Shown here piece after piece: positions 1 to 10,100 of a stretch of 64,000 bases of DNA. Positions within the stretch are counted from its first letter, which is position 1. Every line of letters starts with the position of its first letter. The translations under genes and the position numbers were made by a program. Source of the DNA: Thermostichus sp047462415 (lineage in GTDB: Bacteria > Cyanobacteriota > Cyanobacteriia > Thermostichales > Thermostichaceae); the NCBI RefSeq assembly GCF_047462415.1, contig NZ_JANSJE010000012.1, forward strand, positions 41,347 through 105,346, written 5' to 3'. Under the pieces are notes generated by a model. It ran no database searches. It was not told the DNA's origin and saw nothing but the letters and a program-made list of their open reading frames with translations.

Positions 1-58
1 GGTGATGACAAGCGCCGTTCTGCCAGACATGCGTTATCCCCCTCGTAGCCCATCCCCT

Positions 59-89
59 AACACTATAGCTAGGGTTAAGCAATAGTGTT
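59..89. repeat. Inverted repeat AACACTAT / ATAGTGTT
   Basis: Two 8-base arms (59-66 and 82-89) are exact reverse complements around a 15-base spacer, in an AT-rich island at the window edge. There is no T-tract, so it is not a clear intrinsic terminator. It could be an operator or the end of a transcription unit lying to the left. I see no convincing gene in positions 1-178. Confidence 0.35.
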
Positions 90-178
90 TACACCTTAGA
101 TAGGGACTGCGCGGCTGAGGATGGCCTACAGGGATCCATCCGCTGGATCAGCTCTTTATCAATCCTCAAATTGGATCC

Positions 179-1363
179 TCAAAGGGAAGACACAAACCGG
201 TGCAGCCGCTGCAGCCCTTTTTCCAGGGTGGCGCGATCGGCGGCATAGGAAAGGCGGATGTAGGCATCTGCCCCGAAGGCCAGGCCCGGCACGGCGGCGA
301 CGTGATGTTCTTGGAGCAGCCGTTGGCAGAACTCCACCGAACTTAGCCCGGTTTGGCCGATGTTGACAAACACATAAAAGGCGCCCTCCGGCTCTGGACA
401 AGTCACTCCCGGCAGAGCGCGGATCCCCTCCAGCATCAGATCCCGCCGCTGCCAAAATTCTCGCCGCATTTTTTCCACCGCCGCTGCCGACAGGGGGCTG
501 GTCAGGGCTTCCAGGGCGCCGTACTGGGCAAAGGTGCAGACATTGGAGGTGCTGTGGCTTTGCAGGTTGATGGCGGCGTCGATGATGGGCTTGGGCCCGG
601 CCAAGTAGCCCACCCGCCAGCCGGTCATGGCATAGGCTTTGGCAAAGCCGCTGCTGAGGATCACTCGTGGCACCAAGTCAGGGCAAAGGGATCCCAGGCT
701 GATGTGGCAGGCTTGTCCGTAAATCAGCTTTTCGTAGATCTCGTCGCAGACCACATACAGATGGGGGACAGACAGGATCACCTCGGCCAAGGCTGCCAGC
801 TCCTGCCGATGGTAAACGGCGCCGGTGGGGTTGGCCGGCGAGTTGAGGATGAGCAACTTGCTGCGGGGGGTGAGGGCCTGGCGCAGTTGGGCGGCGGTGA
901 GTTTGAACCCCTGAGCCTCTTCTGTCTGCACCCGCACCACCTTGGCCCCCGCCAAAGCCACCATCTCGGGATAGCTGACCCAGTAGGGGACGGGCAGGAT
1001 CACCTCGTCGCTGGGATCCAGGAGTACCATGGCCAGGTTAAACAGGGTTTGCTTGCCGCCGTTGCTAATCAGGATCTGGTCGGGGCTGTAGTCCAAGCCG
1101 TTTTCTCGCCGCAACTTGTCCGCCACCGCCTGGCGCAGGGCGGGGATCCCGGCGGTGGGGCCGTAGCGGGTTTTGCCCTCTTCCAGGGCGCGGATGGCCG
1201 CCGCCCGAATGTGCTCAGGTGTATCGAAGTCCGGCTCGCCGGCGCTCAAGCTACACACATCCACACCCTCTGCCTGCATGGCTTTGGCCAGAGCTGTAAT
1301 GGACAACGTGGGCGACGAGGATAGATGGGCGACCCGTTGGGACAAGCCGGCAGCAGACACCAT
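179..1363 (-). CDS. aspC: Aspartate aminotransferase (class I/II, PLP-dependent)
   Basis: A 394-residue fold-type I aminotransferase, the usual length for subgroup I-gamma aspartate (or aspartate/prephenate) aminotransferases. It transfers the amino group of aspartate to 2-oxoglutarate in the cytoplasm. Visible motifs are the AGEPDFDTP start of the substrate site (about 41-49), the NSPANPTG loop (174-181), CDEIY with the PLP-pyridine aspartate at about 207, and SSGFAKAYAMTGWR with the Schiff-base lysine at about 242. An arginine for carboxylate binding lies near the C-terminus in YIRLSY. The ATG start is preceded by an AT-rich leader with no strong Shine-Dalgarno. The gene stands alone on the minus strand ahead of a conserved hypothetical. 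Exact specificity (Asp alone or also prephenate) cannot be read from sequence. Confidence 0.92.
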   Translation of the reverse strand: MVSAAGLSQRVAHLSSSPTLSITALAKAMQAEGVDVCSLSAGEPDFDTPEHIRAAAIRALEEGKTRYGPTAGIPALRQAVADKLRRENGLDYSPDQILISNGGKQTLFNLAMVLLDPSDEVILPVPYWVSYPEMVALAGAKVVRVQTEEAQGFKLTAAQLRQALTPRSKLLILNSPANPTGAVYHRQELAALAEVILSVPHLYVVCDEIYEKLIYGQACHISLGSLCPDLVPRVILSSGFAKAYAMTGWRVGYLAGPKPIIDAAINLQSHSTSNVCTFAQYGALEALTSPLSAAAVEKMRREFWQRRDLMLEGIRALPGVTCPEPEGAFYVFVNIGQTGLSSVEFCQRLLQEHHVAAVPGLAFGADAYIRLSYAADRATLEKGLQRLHRFVSSL

Positions 1364-1425
1364 CAGTCAGGAAACTCTTTGTTTTGAGAATTTTAACTTT
1401 CCTTGCGGTCAGTGACGGGAGGACG

Positions 1426-2010
1426 TCACGATTCTGAGGGGTTCTGAGGCTGGGCTACTGCTGTCAAGAGGCGGCTGCCATCCACCAGCAGCAGCTCATG
1501 GCCCTCCCGCTCCGCTAACAGATCCCAAAACTCGCCCGCAACAGCTCCTGGCAAAAACCCCTCCAAGCGCAGTTGTAAGGGCGGAAATTGCTTGTTCCCT
1601 TGGGGCTTGCGCCGCACGGTTACCTCAACAAAGCCATCGTGGGGCTCGACGATGCCGCGAATGTTGAAGCCCTCCTCTGCATCTTCGGGGGCAGGCAAAA
1701 AAGGCTCATCCTCCAGCTCTGGATCTGCCTCCTCTTCCGGCAGAGCCAGAATGCGGATGACGCTCAGACCTAGGGCGCCTCCCGACCGCGGCTGTGGCTG
1801 CACGTAGTACCAGTAGGTGTGGCCGCTCTCGATGCAGTGGGTGAAAGGACGCAGCAGCTCGGCGCGGCCAGGGGTGGCCGGATACTCCACGCCATCGCTG
1901 GCAACCAACATCGCCTGCGCATAGGTCTTGGGGATCGCTTTTAGGGATCCCTTGATCAGGCCCAAGGCACGGAACTGGTAGGGGTGAGCGGGCGGGGGCA
2001 GGGGATTCAT
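1426..2010 (-). CDS. Conserved hypothetical protein, acidic middle region
   Basis: I do not recognise a named family. The frame encodes about 194 residues from the ATG at 2010; a TTG four codons upstream (2022) would give 198. No membrane segment or signal peptide is visible. The N-terminal half reads like a compact soluble fold (HPYQFRALGLIKG, then YWYYVQPQPR), followed by an acidic, proline-containing linker (about 95-120) and a second beta-rich stretch (GFVEVTVRRKPQG, LQLRLEGFLPG). Codon use resembles its neighbours and it sits between aspC and a membrane protein on the same strand. Probably a cyanobacterium-specific protein of unknown role. Confidence 0.7.
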   Translation of the reverse strand: MNPLPPPAHPYQFRALGLIKGSLKAIPKTYAQAMLVASDGVEYPATPGRAELLRPFTHCIESGHTYWYYVQPQPRSGGALGLSVIRILALPEEEADPELEDEPFLPAPEDAEEGFNIRGIVEPHDGFVEVTVRRKPQGNKQFPPLQLRLEGFLPGAVAGEFWDLLAEREGHELLLVDGSRLLTAVAQPQNPSES

Positions 2011-2098
2011 AGGAGTCAGCAACAGGACGGAAGGCCAAAAGAGTAGGGCTTACAAGTCTATCTCATGACAGCGGCCATCTCAGAAGTATGGGAGGCTG

Positions 2099-2782
2099 CT
2101 AATCCAGCAAAAATTGCACCCACTTCGGTGGCGGCGGCAGCGGGCAGCGGAAATGCTCCATCACCAGAGCGGCCACCAGATGCACCGTGAACACATAGAT
2201 GAGGGAGTTAAAGGCGATGAATGCCACCACCACCACCTGAACCATCCAGGGTTCCGCCACCCAGTACACCCCTAGTCTGGCCAGGGACACATCCAGCAGC
2301 CAGTTGGTCAGGCCAGTGAGTTGGATGGTCACGTAAGTCCAGAGGTTTTCCCCCACTAGCAGGGAGGAGAGCAACAACTGGAAAACCAGGCCGAAAGCGC
2401 TGAGGGCAGCGCCGCTGGCTACCGAGACATACCAAGAGAAGCGCTGCTGCCAGAGGCGGGCACACCCGTAGCCCAGCAGGCCATAGGGAATGACGTAGAG
2501 AATGCTGCGCGTGGGCCCCATCAGCACTGTCAGCAACAGGGCGGAGACCACCAGGGCCATCGCCCCGGTGCGGGGATCCCAGCGCATCACCGCCAGCGCC
2601 ACCGGAATGGGGAAAAACAGACGCATAAAGGGAGCCAGCGGCGTGTAGCTCAAGATCCAGATCAAAGCGGCGGTGCTGGCCAAAAAAGCTGTTTCCACCA
2701 CCCTCAAGGCCGGAGAGCGGGGAGGGGGCGGGGGGAGGGGAGGAAAGTCATCCGGCACAGAAGGCTGAGGCGGCGAGGGCAC
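2099..2782 (-). CDS. DUF2232-type integral membrane protein
   Basis: A 227-residue protein beginning at GTG. After a proline-rich cytoplasmic N-terminus (about 1-25) it shows about six hydrophobic segments, including one with FMRLFFPIPVALAVMRWDPRTG, the kind of motif seen in DUF2232 (YybS-like) proteins, which resemble ECF-transporter S components. The C-terminus is again proline-rich (about 214-220). The substrate is unknown. It is separated from the divergent GAPDH gene by about 240 bases. Family assignment is by recollection of the motif and topology. Confidence 0.7.
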   Translation of the reverse strand: MPSPPQPSVPDDFPPLPPPPPRSPALRVVETAFLASTAALIWILSYTPLAPFMRLFFPIPVALAVMRWDPRTGAMALVVSALLLTVLMGPTRSILYVIPYGLLGYGCARLWQQRFSWYVSVASGAALSAFGLVFQLLLSSLLVGENLWTYVTIQLTGLTNWLLDVSLARLGVYWVAEPWMVQVVVVAFIAFNSLIYVFTVHLVAALVMEHFRCPLPPPPKWVQFLLD

Positions 2783-3021
2783 ATCCAGAAACGCACGACT
2801 TTTCCCAGCTTAGGTCACCGCTTGCCGGGTTGGGCGCAACCGTTTATTTGATGTAAAACGGCTGGGGGAGGAACCCTGTTGTCGATGCCCACCACCCCAG
2901 CGGATCCCTTGTGGGTTCCATCAACTTGTCTTGAAATGAGTGGGGCGTTCTGGTAATGTCGAGGCGGGATCTTCATTTGAAAAGGCGGGATCCCTACTGA
3001 ACGATTTTGGGATCAATCAAC

Positions 3022-4032
3022 ATGGCAGTGCGGGTGGGCATCAACGGTTTTGGCCGCATCGGACGGTTGGTGTTGCGGGCGGCTTGGGGCTGGCCGGAGC
3101 TGGAATTTGCCCACATCAACGAGATCAAAGGCGGGCCTGCCACCGCAGCTCACCTGCTCAAGTTCGACTCGGTGCAGGGCCGCTGGAACATCGACATCGA
3201 GGCATCCGGCCAAGGGCTGCGCATCCAAGACAAAGCCCTCACCTTCAGCGAGTACAAATCTCCTGGCGAAGTCCCCTGGGCCGATTTGGGGATCGACCTG
3301 GTGCTGGAGTGCTCAGGCAAATTTGTCAAGGCGGCAGAACTGGACGCCTACTTCAAAGCGGGGGTGCGCAAGGTCATTGTGGCTGCCCCCGTCCAGGATG
3401 AGGCGGCCCTCAACATCGTCATGGGCATCAACGACCACCTCTACGATCCGGGCCGCCACCATTTGCTCACAGCCGCCTCCTGCACCACCAACTGCCTGGC
3501 CCCCTTGGTGAAGGTCATCCACGAGGGGATCGGCATCCTACACGGGGTGATCACCACCGTCCACGACGTCACCAACACCCAAAGTATGGTGGATGCCCCG
3601 CACAAGGATTTGCGGCGGGCGCGCTCGGCTCTGCTGTCTTTGGTGCCCACCACCACCGGCTCGGCTAAGGCCATCGGCCTCATCTACCCTGAGCTCAACG
3701 GCAAGCTCAACGGCCTTGCGGTGCGCGTGCCCCTGCTGAATGCCTCTTTGACCGACGCCGTGTTCGAGGTGAGGCGGCCCACCAGCGTGGAAGAAGTCAA
3801 TCACCTCTTGAAGACTGCAGCCGAGGGGGAACTCAAGGGCATCCTCGGCTATGAGGAGCTGCCCCTTGTCTCGGTGGATTTCAAGGGGGATCCCCGCTCC
3901 AGCATTGTGGATGCCCCCTCGACCATGGTGGTGGACGGCACCCAGGTGAAGATCCTGGCCTGGTACGACAACGAATGGGGCTACGCCAACCGCATGGCGG
4001 AATTGGCCCGCAAAGTGGCTCTCAGCTTATAG
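3022..4032 (+). CDS. gap: ArsJ-associated glyceraldehyde-3-phosphate dehydrogenase
   Basis: A 336-residue type I GAPDH with the NAD-binding Rossmann start VGINGFGRIGR, catalytic Cys154 in ASCTTNCLAP and the partner His181 in TVHDVTN. The N-terminal sequence (AAWGWPELEFAHINEIKGG, then LLKFDSVQGRW) matches the subfamily found next to arsJ rather than the glycolytic or photosynthetic enzymes. In that system the enzyme uses arsenate in place of phosphate to make unstable 1-arseno-3-phosphoglycerate. The next gene is arsJ, 13 bases downstream, so the two probably form one operon. ATG 3022 was chosen over an in-frame TTG at 3007 because the protein then begins exactly at the Rossmann fold. No ArsR-type regulator is adjacent. 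Confidence 0.88.
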   Translation: MAVRVGINGFGRIGRLVLRAAWGWPELEFAHINEIKGGPATAAHLLKFDSVQGRWNIDIEASGQGLRIQDKALTFSEYKSPGEVPWADLGIDLVLECSGKFVKAAELDAYFKAGVRKVIVAAPVQDEAALNIVMGINDHLYDPGRHHLLTAASCTTNCLAPLVKVIHEGIGILHGVITTVHDVTNTQSMVDAPHKDLRRARSALLSLVPTTTGSAKAIGLIYPELNGKLNGLAVRVPLLNASLTDAVFEVRRPTSVEEVNHLLKTAAEGELKGILGYEELPLVSVDFKGDPRSSIVDAPSTMVVDGTQVKILAWYDNEWGYANRMAELARKVALSL

Positions 4033-4045
4033 AGGAGACCTGCCC

Positions 4046-5332
4046 ATGACTGCTGTCTCAAGTGCCCAAGCTGCCGCAGTGCGCAACTATGCCCTAGTAA
4101 CCGCCGCCTACTGGGGATTTACCATCACCGACGGCGCCATCCGCATGTTGGTGCTGCTGCACTTCCACAAGTTGGGCTTCACCCCGATTCAGATTGCCAT
4201 GCTGTTTCTCTTCTACGAGATCTTCGGGGTGATCACCAACTTTCTGGGCGGCTGGATTGGATCCCTGTTTGGCCTGCGGCTCACTCTGTACGGGGGCATT
4301 GCCATTCAGATCTTCGGCCTGGTGATGCTGGGGGTGATCAACCTGCAGTGGCCGATCTGGGGCCAGGTGGCCTACGTAATGACGGCCCAGGCCCTGGCCG
4401 GGATCGCCAAGGATCTCACCAAGATGAGTTCCAAAAGCGCCATCCGCCTGGTGGTGCCCAAGGAGGCCGAGTCCCGCCTGTTCCGCTGGGTGGCCATGCT
4501 GACGGGATCCAAGAACGCCCTCAAGGGGGTGGGGTTCTTTGTGGGGGCGGCCCTGCTGCAGATCTTCACCGAGATCTACGGGGATCCCATGGGCTTCCGC
4601 ATGGCCAACTTCGTGCAGGCGGGGGCGCTGGCTTTGATCTTCTCTTCGGGGGTGCTACTGCCGGCGGATATGGGCAAGGTCAAGGCCAAGATCCCCTTCA
4701 AGCGCCTCTTTTCCAAGAGCAAAGAGATCAACCTTCTCTCGGCGGCCCGCTTTTTCCTGTTTGGGTCGCGGGATGTGTGGTTTGTGGTGGCCCTGCCGGT
4801 GTTCCTCTACGACGAGCTGGGCTGGACGTTTATGCAGGTGGGCAGCTACATGGCCATCTGGGTTATCGGCTATGGCTTTATTCAGTTTGTAGCGCCGCAA
4901 CTGTTGGGGGGGGGGCGCCCGGGCCGCGCGCCCAAGGCCCGCACCATTCAGATCTGGACGTTGACCTTGACGGCAGTGCCGGCGCTCATTGCCACCGCCT
5001 TTATGGCCGGCCTGCCGCCGGAATGGGTGGTGACCGGCGGCCTCATCCTCTTTGGGATCGTCTTCGCCTTCAACTCGGCGGTGCACTCCTACCTGGTGTT
5101 GGCCTATACAGAAGATGACGATGTCGCCCTCAACGTGGGCTTTTACTACATGGCCAATTCCGGTGGGCGCCTGCTGGGGACGGTGACCTCCGGGATCCTC
5201 TTCCAGCTTTATGGCTTGGTGGGCTGCCTTTGGTTTTCTACCCTGTTGATCTTGGCGGCGGGGCTGTTCTCGCTGAAGTTGCCCGATCCCAGCAAAACGC
5301 CGGTGGAGTGGGTGGTTAAGCCAGGCGATTGA
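4046..5332 (+). CDS. arsJ: Organoarsenical efflux transporter ArsJ (MFS)
   Basis: A 428-residue major-facilitator protein with about twelve hydrophobic segments. It exports 1-arseno-3-phosphoglycerate made by the GAPDH encoded just upstream; the product then breaks down outside the cell, releasing arsenate. Characteristic stretches are AAYWGFTITDGAIRMLVLLHF near the N-terminus, GIAKDLTKMSSKSAIR in the central loop and GFYYMANSGGRLLGT late in the protein. The start ATG has a purine-rich GAGGAGA Shine-Dalgarno about seven bases upstream, within the 13-base gap after gap, which supports translation as an operon. Family recognition rests on these motifs plus the GAPDH neighbour, the diagnostic pairing for this resistance route. 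Confidence 0.88.
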   Translation: MTAVSSAQAAAVRNYALVTAAYWGFTITDGAIRMLVLLHFHKLGFTPIQIAMLFLFYEIFGVITNFLGGWIGSLFGLRLTLYGGIAIQIFGLVMLGVINLQWPIWGQVAYVMTAQALAGIAKDLTKMSSKSAIRLVVPKEAESRLFRWVAMLTGSKNALKGVGFFVGAALLQIFTEIYGDPMGFRMANFVQAGALALIFSSGVLLPADMGKVKAKIPFKRLFSKSKEINLLSAARFFLFGSRDVWFVVALPVFLYDELGWTFMQVGSYMAIWVIGYGFIQFVAPQLLGGGRPGRAPKARTIQIWTLTLTAVPALIATAFMAGLPPEWVVTGGLILFGIVFAFNSAVHSYLVLAYTEDDDVALNVGFYYMANSGGRLLGTVTSGILFQLYGLVGCLWFSTLLILAAGLFSLKLPDPSKTPVEWVVKPGD

Positions 5333-5449
5333 AAACTGAGCTCGATCCCATCCATCAAGTGGAGGAGGGGAAAGGACTCTGCGCCCGAACCCCGCCCAAG
5401 GGGGAGATAGATGAGATAGTAGAAGGGCAAGCAGCATTTCCGGCAGCCT

Positions 5450-7081
5450 ATGAGCCTGCGCATCGTTCCCACAACTCCCTTCCCTGGCCAAAAACCCGGC
5501 ACTTCTGGGCTGCGCAAGCCGGTGCCCGTGTTTCAGCAGCCCCATTACCTGGAAAACTTCCTCCAATCCATTTTTGATGTCCTCGAGGGATCCGCCGGCC
5601 AAACTCTGGTGGTGGGAGGAGATGGCCGCTACCACAACCGGGAGGCCATTCAGGTTCTGCTCAAGATGGCGGCGGCCAACGGCATGGGGCGGGTACTGGT
5701 GGGGCAGGGAGGGATCCTCTCCACGCCGGCGGTCTCCTGTCTCATCCGCAAATACGGGGCCTATGGGGGGATCATTCTCTCGGCCAGCCACAACCCCGGC
5801 GGCCCAGAAGGGGACTTCGGCATCAAGTACAACATCGGCAACGGCGGCCCTGCCCCGGAGAAGCTGACCGAGGCCATTTACGCTCGTACCCAGCAGATCC
5901 GGGAGTACCGCATCCTGGAAGCTGCCGATGTCGATCTGGAGTGCTTGGGCGAGCAACGGCTGGGATCCCTGACGGTGTCCGTCATCGACCCGGTGGCCGA
6001 TTACTTGGGCCTGATGCAGCGCCTGTTCGATTTCGACGCCATCCGCGACTACCTGGCCTCTGGGATCCGTATCGCCTTCGACGCCATGCACGCCGTCACC
6101 GGCCCCTATGCTCGCGCCATTTTGCAGGGATCCTTGGGAGCGCCAGAGGGCAGCGTGCTCAACGGGCAGCCCCTGCCGGATTTTGGCGGCGGACACCCGG
6201 ATCCCAACCCGGTGCATGCCCGCTCATTGCTGGAGCTGCTGTTTCGGGAAGACGGGCCGGACTTCGGGGCGGCCTCCGATGGGGATGGGGATCGCAACCT
6301 CATCCTGGGCCGCCAATTCTACGTCACCCCCAGCGACAGCTTGGCCGTGCTGGCAGCCAATGCCCACCTGGTGCCCGGCTACCGGGAGGGCTTGGTGGGA
6401 ATTGCCCGCTCCATGCCCACCAGCCAAGCGGCGGATCGGGTGGCAGCCAAGTTGGGGATCCCTTGCTACGAAACCCCCACCGGCTGGAAATTCTTCGGCA
6501 ACCTATTGGATGCCGGCAAAGTGACCCTCTGCGGGGAAGAGAGCTTCGGCACCGGATCCCACCACATCCGCGAAAAAGATGGGCTCTGGGCCGTCCTGTT
6601 TTGGCTGAACATTCTGGCCGTCCGACGGCAGCCGGTGCGGCAGATCGTGGAGGAACATTGGCACATCTACGGACGCAACGTCTACTCCCGCCACGACTAC
6701 GAGGGCCTGCCGGTGGAAGTGGCCGAGGCCCTTATGGAAAACCTGCAGCGCTCCCTGCCCGGGTGGGTGGGCCAGCGTTTGGGATCCCACAGGGTGACCT
6801 ATGCCGACAACTTCAGCTATACCGATCCCGTGGACGGCAGCACCACCCGTAACCAAGGGATCCGCATCGGCTTTGAAGATGGATCCCGTGTTATTTACCG
6901 TCTCTCGGGAACGGGCACCCAAGGAGCCACTCTGCGGGTATACCTAGAGCGACTGGAGCTGGATCCCGCCCGGCATGGCTTGGATCCCCAGGTGGCCCTG
7001 GCTGAGCAGATTCAACTGGCCGATCACCTTGCCCAGATTCGCGCCCGCACGGGTCGGCAGCAGCCAGACGTCGTTACCTAG
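5450..7081 (+). CDS. pgm: Phosphoglucomutase (alpha-D-glucose-phosphate-specific)
   Basis: A 543-residue member of the alpha-D-phosphohexomutase superfamily, interconverting glucose 1-phosphate and glucose 6-phosphate at the entrance to glycogen synthesis and breakdown. The phosphoserine loop is SASHNPGGP with Ser113. The metal loop is DGDGDR at 277-282, followed later by the sugar-specificity loop GEESFG and a C-terminal phosphate-binding segment (RLSGTGTQGATLR). The length and the N-terminal GTSGLRKPV motif fit the single-domain-set bacterial Pgm. It starts at ATG with only a weak Shine-Dalgarno, about 117 bases after arsJ. glgP at 42.1 kb is a functional partner in glycogen metabolism. Confidence 0.93.
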   Translation: MSLRIVPTTPFPGQKPGTSGLRKPVPVFQQPHYLENFLQSIFDVLEGSAGQTLVVGGDGRYHNREAIQVLLKMAAANGMGRVLVGQGGILSTPAVSCLIRKYGAYGGIILSASHNPGGPEGDFGIKYNIGNGGPAPEKLTEAIYARTQQIREYRILEAADVDLECLGEQRLGSLTVSVIDPVADYLGLMQRLFDFDAIRDYLASGIRIAFDAMHAVTGPYARAILQGSLGAPEGSVLNGQPLPDFGGGHPDPNPVHARSLLELLFREDGPDFGAASDGDGDRNLILGRQFYVTPSDSLAVLAANAHLVPGYREGLVGIARSMPTSQAADRVAAKLGIPCYETPTGWKFFGNLLDAGKVTLCGEESFGTGSHHIREKDGLWAVLFWLNILAVRRQPVRQIVEEHWHIYGRNVYSRHDYEGLPVEVAEALMENLQRSLPGWVGQRLGSHRVTYADNFSYTDPVDGSTTRNQGIRIGFEDGSRVIYRLSGTGTQGATLRVYLERLELDPARHGLDPQVALAEQIQLADHLAQIRARTGRQQPDVVT

Positions 7082-7104
7082 TCCTTACCTAAGAGAACTC
7101 CGGA

Positions 7105-10100
7105 TCAGCGGGCCAGACTATCCAGGCTGAATGCACCCACCGGAGAGGTCAGTTGAAACTCCCCCCGCTCCTGGGTCAGGCCCACCGGACGGCTGGGGAA
7201 AGCCACCAGGATCCCCTCCAGGCGCAGCGACTCCGCCAGCGGATCGTAGGCCAAGCGCAGCTCGAAATCCCGCAGGTCGCGGCGCACCTCAATGCGGCGG
7301 ATCCCTGCCTCCGTCAGGCCCAGGCGGAGCCGCCAGTGGTTTTGCCACTGCGTGCCGAGGGTGGCATCCAACTCCAGTCCATAGGTAGAGATCTGGCCTA
7401 GCCGCGGATCGTAAACCGCCTGCAGCGCGTAGCTGATCCCCGGCTCATAGCTATCTAGACCCGAGCGCTGCTCCCGGTTGAAGGTGGTGCTGCTGCGCCC
7501 TCGATATTCCAGACGGATCGGTTGTAACTGCCCCTCGTTGAGGTCGTAGGAGGTTTGGACCTGGATGTTGAATAGCTCAGGGGTGGTGTTCCAGGTAAAG
7601 TTGGCGTTGAGGGTGTCCCACCTTTGGGCGACAAAGTCGTAGCCAAGGGTGGTGTCGAAGCGCAACAGGTTTTTTACTTCCGCCTGCAGCTCCTGCAAGT
7701 TGCGGGAGGCAATCGCTTCCAAGTCCTCCGGGGTGTCGTCCGGGAAGGTCAGAGCTATGGGCAGCTCGCCGGGCAGGTCATCTTCAAAGGCAATGTAGCC
7801 GGGGGGCACGTTGGGCAGGAAGTCGCGCGGCGTAAAGAAGCTGATGTTAGCGTTGAGGCGATCGACATCCTTGGGGCTGACGGAAAGGGTTTGAAAAGGA
7901 GCGGAATTGTTGCCGTAAAAGGTGCGGCTGTAGCGCAGGTCGATGGTGTTCCAGTCGGCGGGCTTGAGGCTGAGGCGGGGGTTGAGGCTGACGGTGGATT
8001 CCTGGTCGGGGGTTGAGTACAGGACTTGGGTGTAGTCGATCGAGCCGGGCATGAAGGTGATCCAGGGAGCCGGTTGAATGTCGTTGAATTGAAGGCTGGA
8101 GCGCAGCTCGTAGCGATTGAAAAAGTTAAGGCCGGATCCCACTTCTCGATCTGGCTGTTGCTCTTGGGTCAGGGTGAGGGCGTTGCTGAGGAAGATATCG
8201 GGAGTGATGCGGAGGAGATCGGGATTGAAGGCCAGCTCGAAGTTGCGGCGCGGCTCGGTGTCGCCGTTGGAGCTGCTGTAGGCGCGGTAGTTGAGGCGGT
8301 AGGTGCCTCCCCAGCCGGGTGGGGTGAGTTGGGCACCCAGCGTCAGCCGCGCATCAGCGAAATCCGGCCCATCTTTGACGCTCACCCGCTGGTTGTAGTC
8401 CAGGCGCAGATCCGATTGCAGCCAAGGCACGCCCCCGTAGCGCTGGATGTGGCTGAGGGTGAGGGGAAAGCTATAGGTGCCGTTTTCCTGGGATCCACTG
8501 CGGCTGATGTTGAGGGTGGTGGTGGAGAGATCCCCCTGAAAGGTGGTGTTGAGGCGCAGGTCGGCGTTGTCGTTACGCCCGCCGGCAGGGCGGTAGGTGT
8601 TGTCCAGGTTGAGGTTGAGCTGGCCCCGCAGTTGGCCCTCTTGGCCGAGGAGGTTGGCGGCGTAGAAGTCGAAGTTGTGGTCGAGGCGGAAGCGGCTGGA
8701 GAAGCGCCGCTGGTCGGCCTCGGTTACCAGGTAAAACTGGGCCCGCCCGTAGTTGACGCTGTCGGGGATGGGGAGGATGTAGTCGTGTAGAAAGCCGATG
8801 CCCAGGCCTTTCTTCTGCAGGACATCCAGCCGCAGGCCACCGAAGTTGTACTCGTCGAAGCGATAGGCCCAACTGGATTTGACAAACACCCCTTCCGCCT
8901 CACTGCGCCCCGGCAGCACCCACTGGTGATCCCGCAGGCTGTAAATGAAAAGAGGCAAGTAGGCAATCTGCAGCCCCGCCCGCAGATCGCCCTCTTCGCT
9001 GAGCTCGCCGCCGGCAAAGACGCGGGCGTCGTAAACGATGACCCGGTCATCGGGAAACACCTCCACCCGATCCCCTTGCACGTAGTGGGTGATGGGCGGC
9101 TTCGGCGAGGTGGTGACGGTGGCCTTCTCAAAAAAAATCTGATCCCCCAACAGGGCGGTGGTCTCTTGGCTGCGCACAAAAACCTGGGTGCCCGGCTCCT
9201 CCCCCGGCAGGATCACCAGCGAGTTTTCAAATTGGGCAGACCGCCTGGGGATGTCCAGATCCAAGTTGCGCCCCTCGATTTGCCGGATGCCGCGACCCTG
9301 GGGGCCAGGGGGCTGTTCCATCCGGAAGGGGCCCTCGCTGCGCAGGCGCCGTTCCCGCCGGTAAAACAACAGCCGCTCGCCAGTGATGCGGGTGCCGTCC
9401 GCCAGTTGGATCTGGGCGTTTCCCTCGGCAATGCCCAGGTCTTGTTCGGCGATGTAGCTGAGCACATCCCCACTGACGTTGATCTGATCCGGGTCGAGGG
9501 GGATCTGCCGTTGGCTGGTGGCGGTGGCCGCCAGCTGCTGGCGAATCTGGGATCCCCCCACTCGGCCTAGGTCAACGTTCCCCGCCGTCTCGGTGCTCAG
9601 ATCCCGTAGAAGCGGGAACTGCTCCAGCAGTTGAGGGGCCAGGGGGGAACCGACAGTAGGAACAAAAGCTTCTGTTCCGGTTTCGCTTCCCCCTTGAGTG
9701 GTTCCCGTCCCTCCCGACGCAGGGATCGCCAAGCTCCCACCGGCTTGCGAGATCAAGGAAGGAACGGTCTGGGGGAAAGGCGGGATCCGGTTGGTTGGCG
9801 ACAGCGGGCCGGAGGCCTCACCCAGCTCCGCTTGCCCTTGAGCAGTGGCCGGGCTCTCGACAGTGGATCCTAGGGCGCGCGTAGCCTCGGTGGGACGCAG
9901 CCGGAGTTCTTCTTCCATCCGCAGGGCAGCAGCTTGGGAACGGGGGGAGCCGAGGGAGTCCAGAGTCGGAACGGTTGCAGGGGGCGTCGCTGCTGAAGCG
10001 GGCCGGGAAGACGGCGTTGCCTGGGCCTGTTGTGCCTGCCGCCGGGCGTGGGCCGCCGCCCCTTCGGCCAAAAGCCGTTGCAGCCGCTGCCGGTTTAGCT

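Noticed and set aside
353..1324. Plus-strand open frame of 323 codons opposite aspC
   Set aside because: It is the antisense shadow of a clearly homologous aminotransferase and shows no recognisable protein or ribosome-binding site.
4655..6217. Minus-strand frame of 520 codons across arsJ and pgm
   Set aside because: It spans two well-supported plus-strand genes; the His/Gln/Gly-rich composition is typical of an antisense frame in GC-rich DNA.
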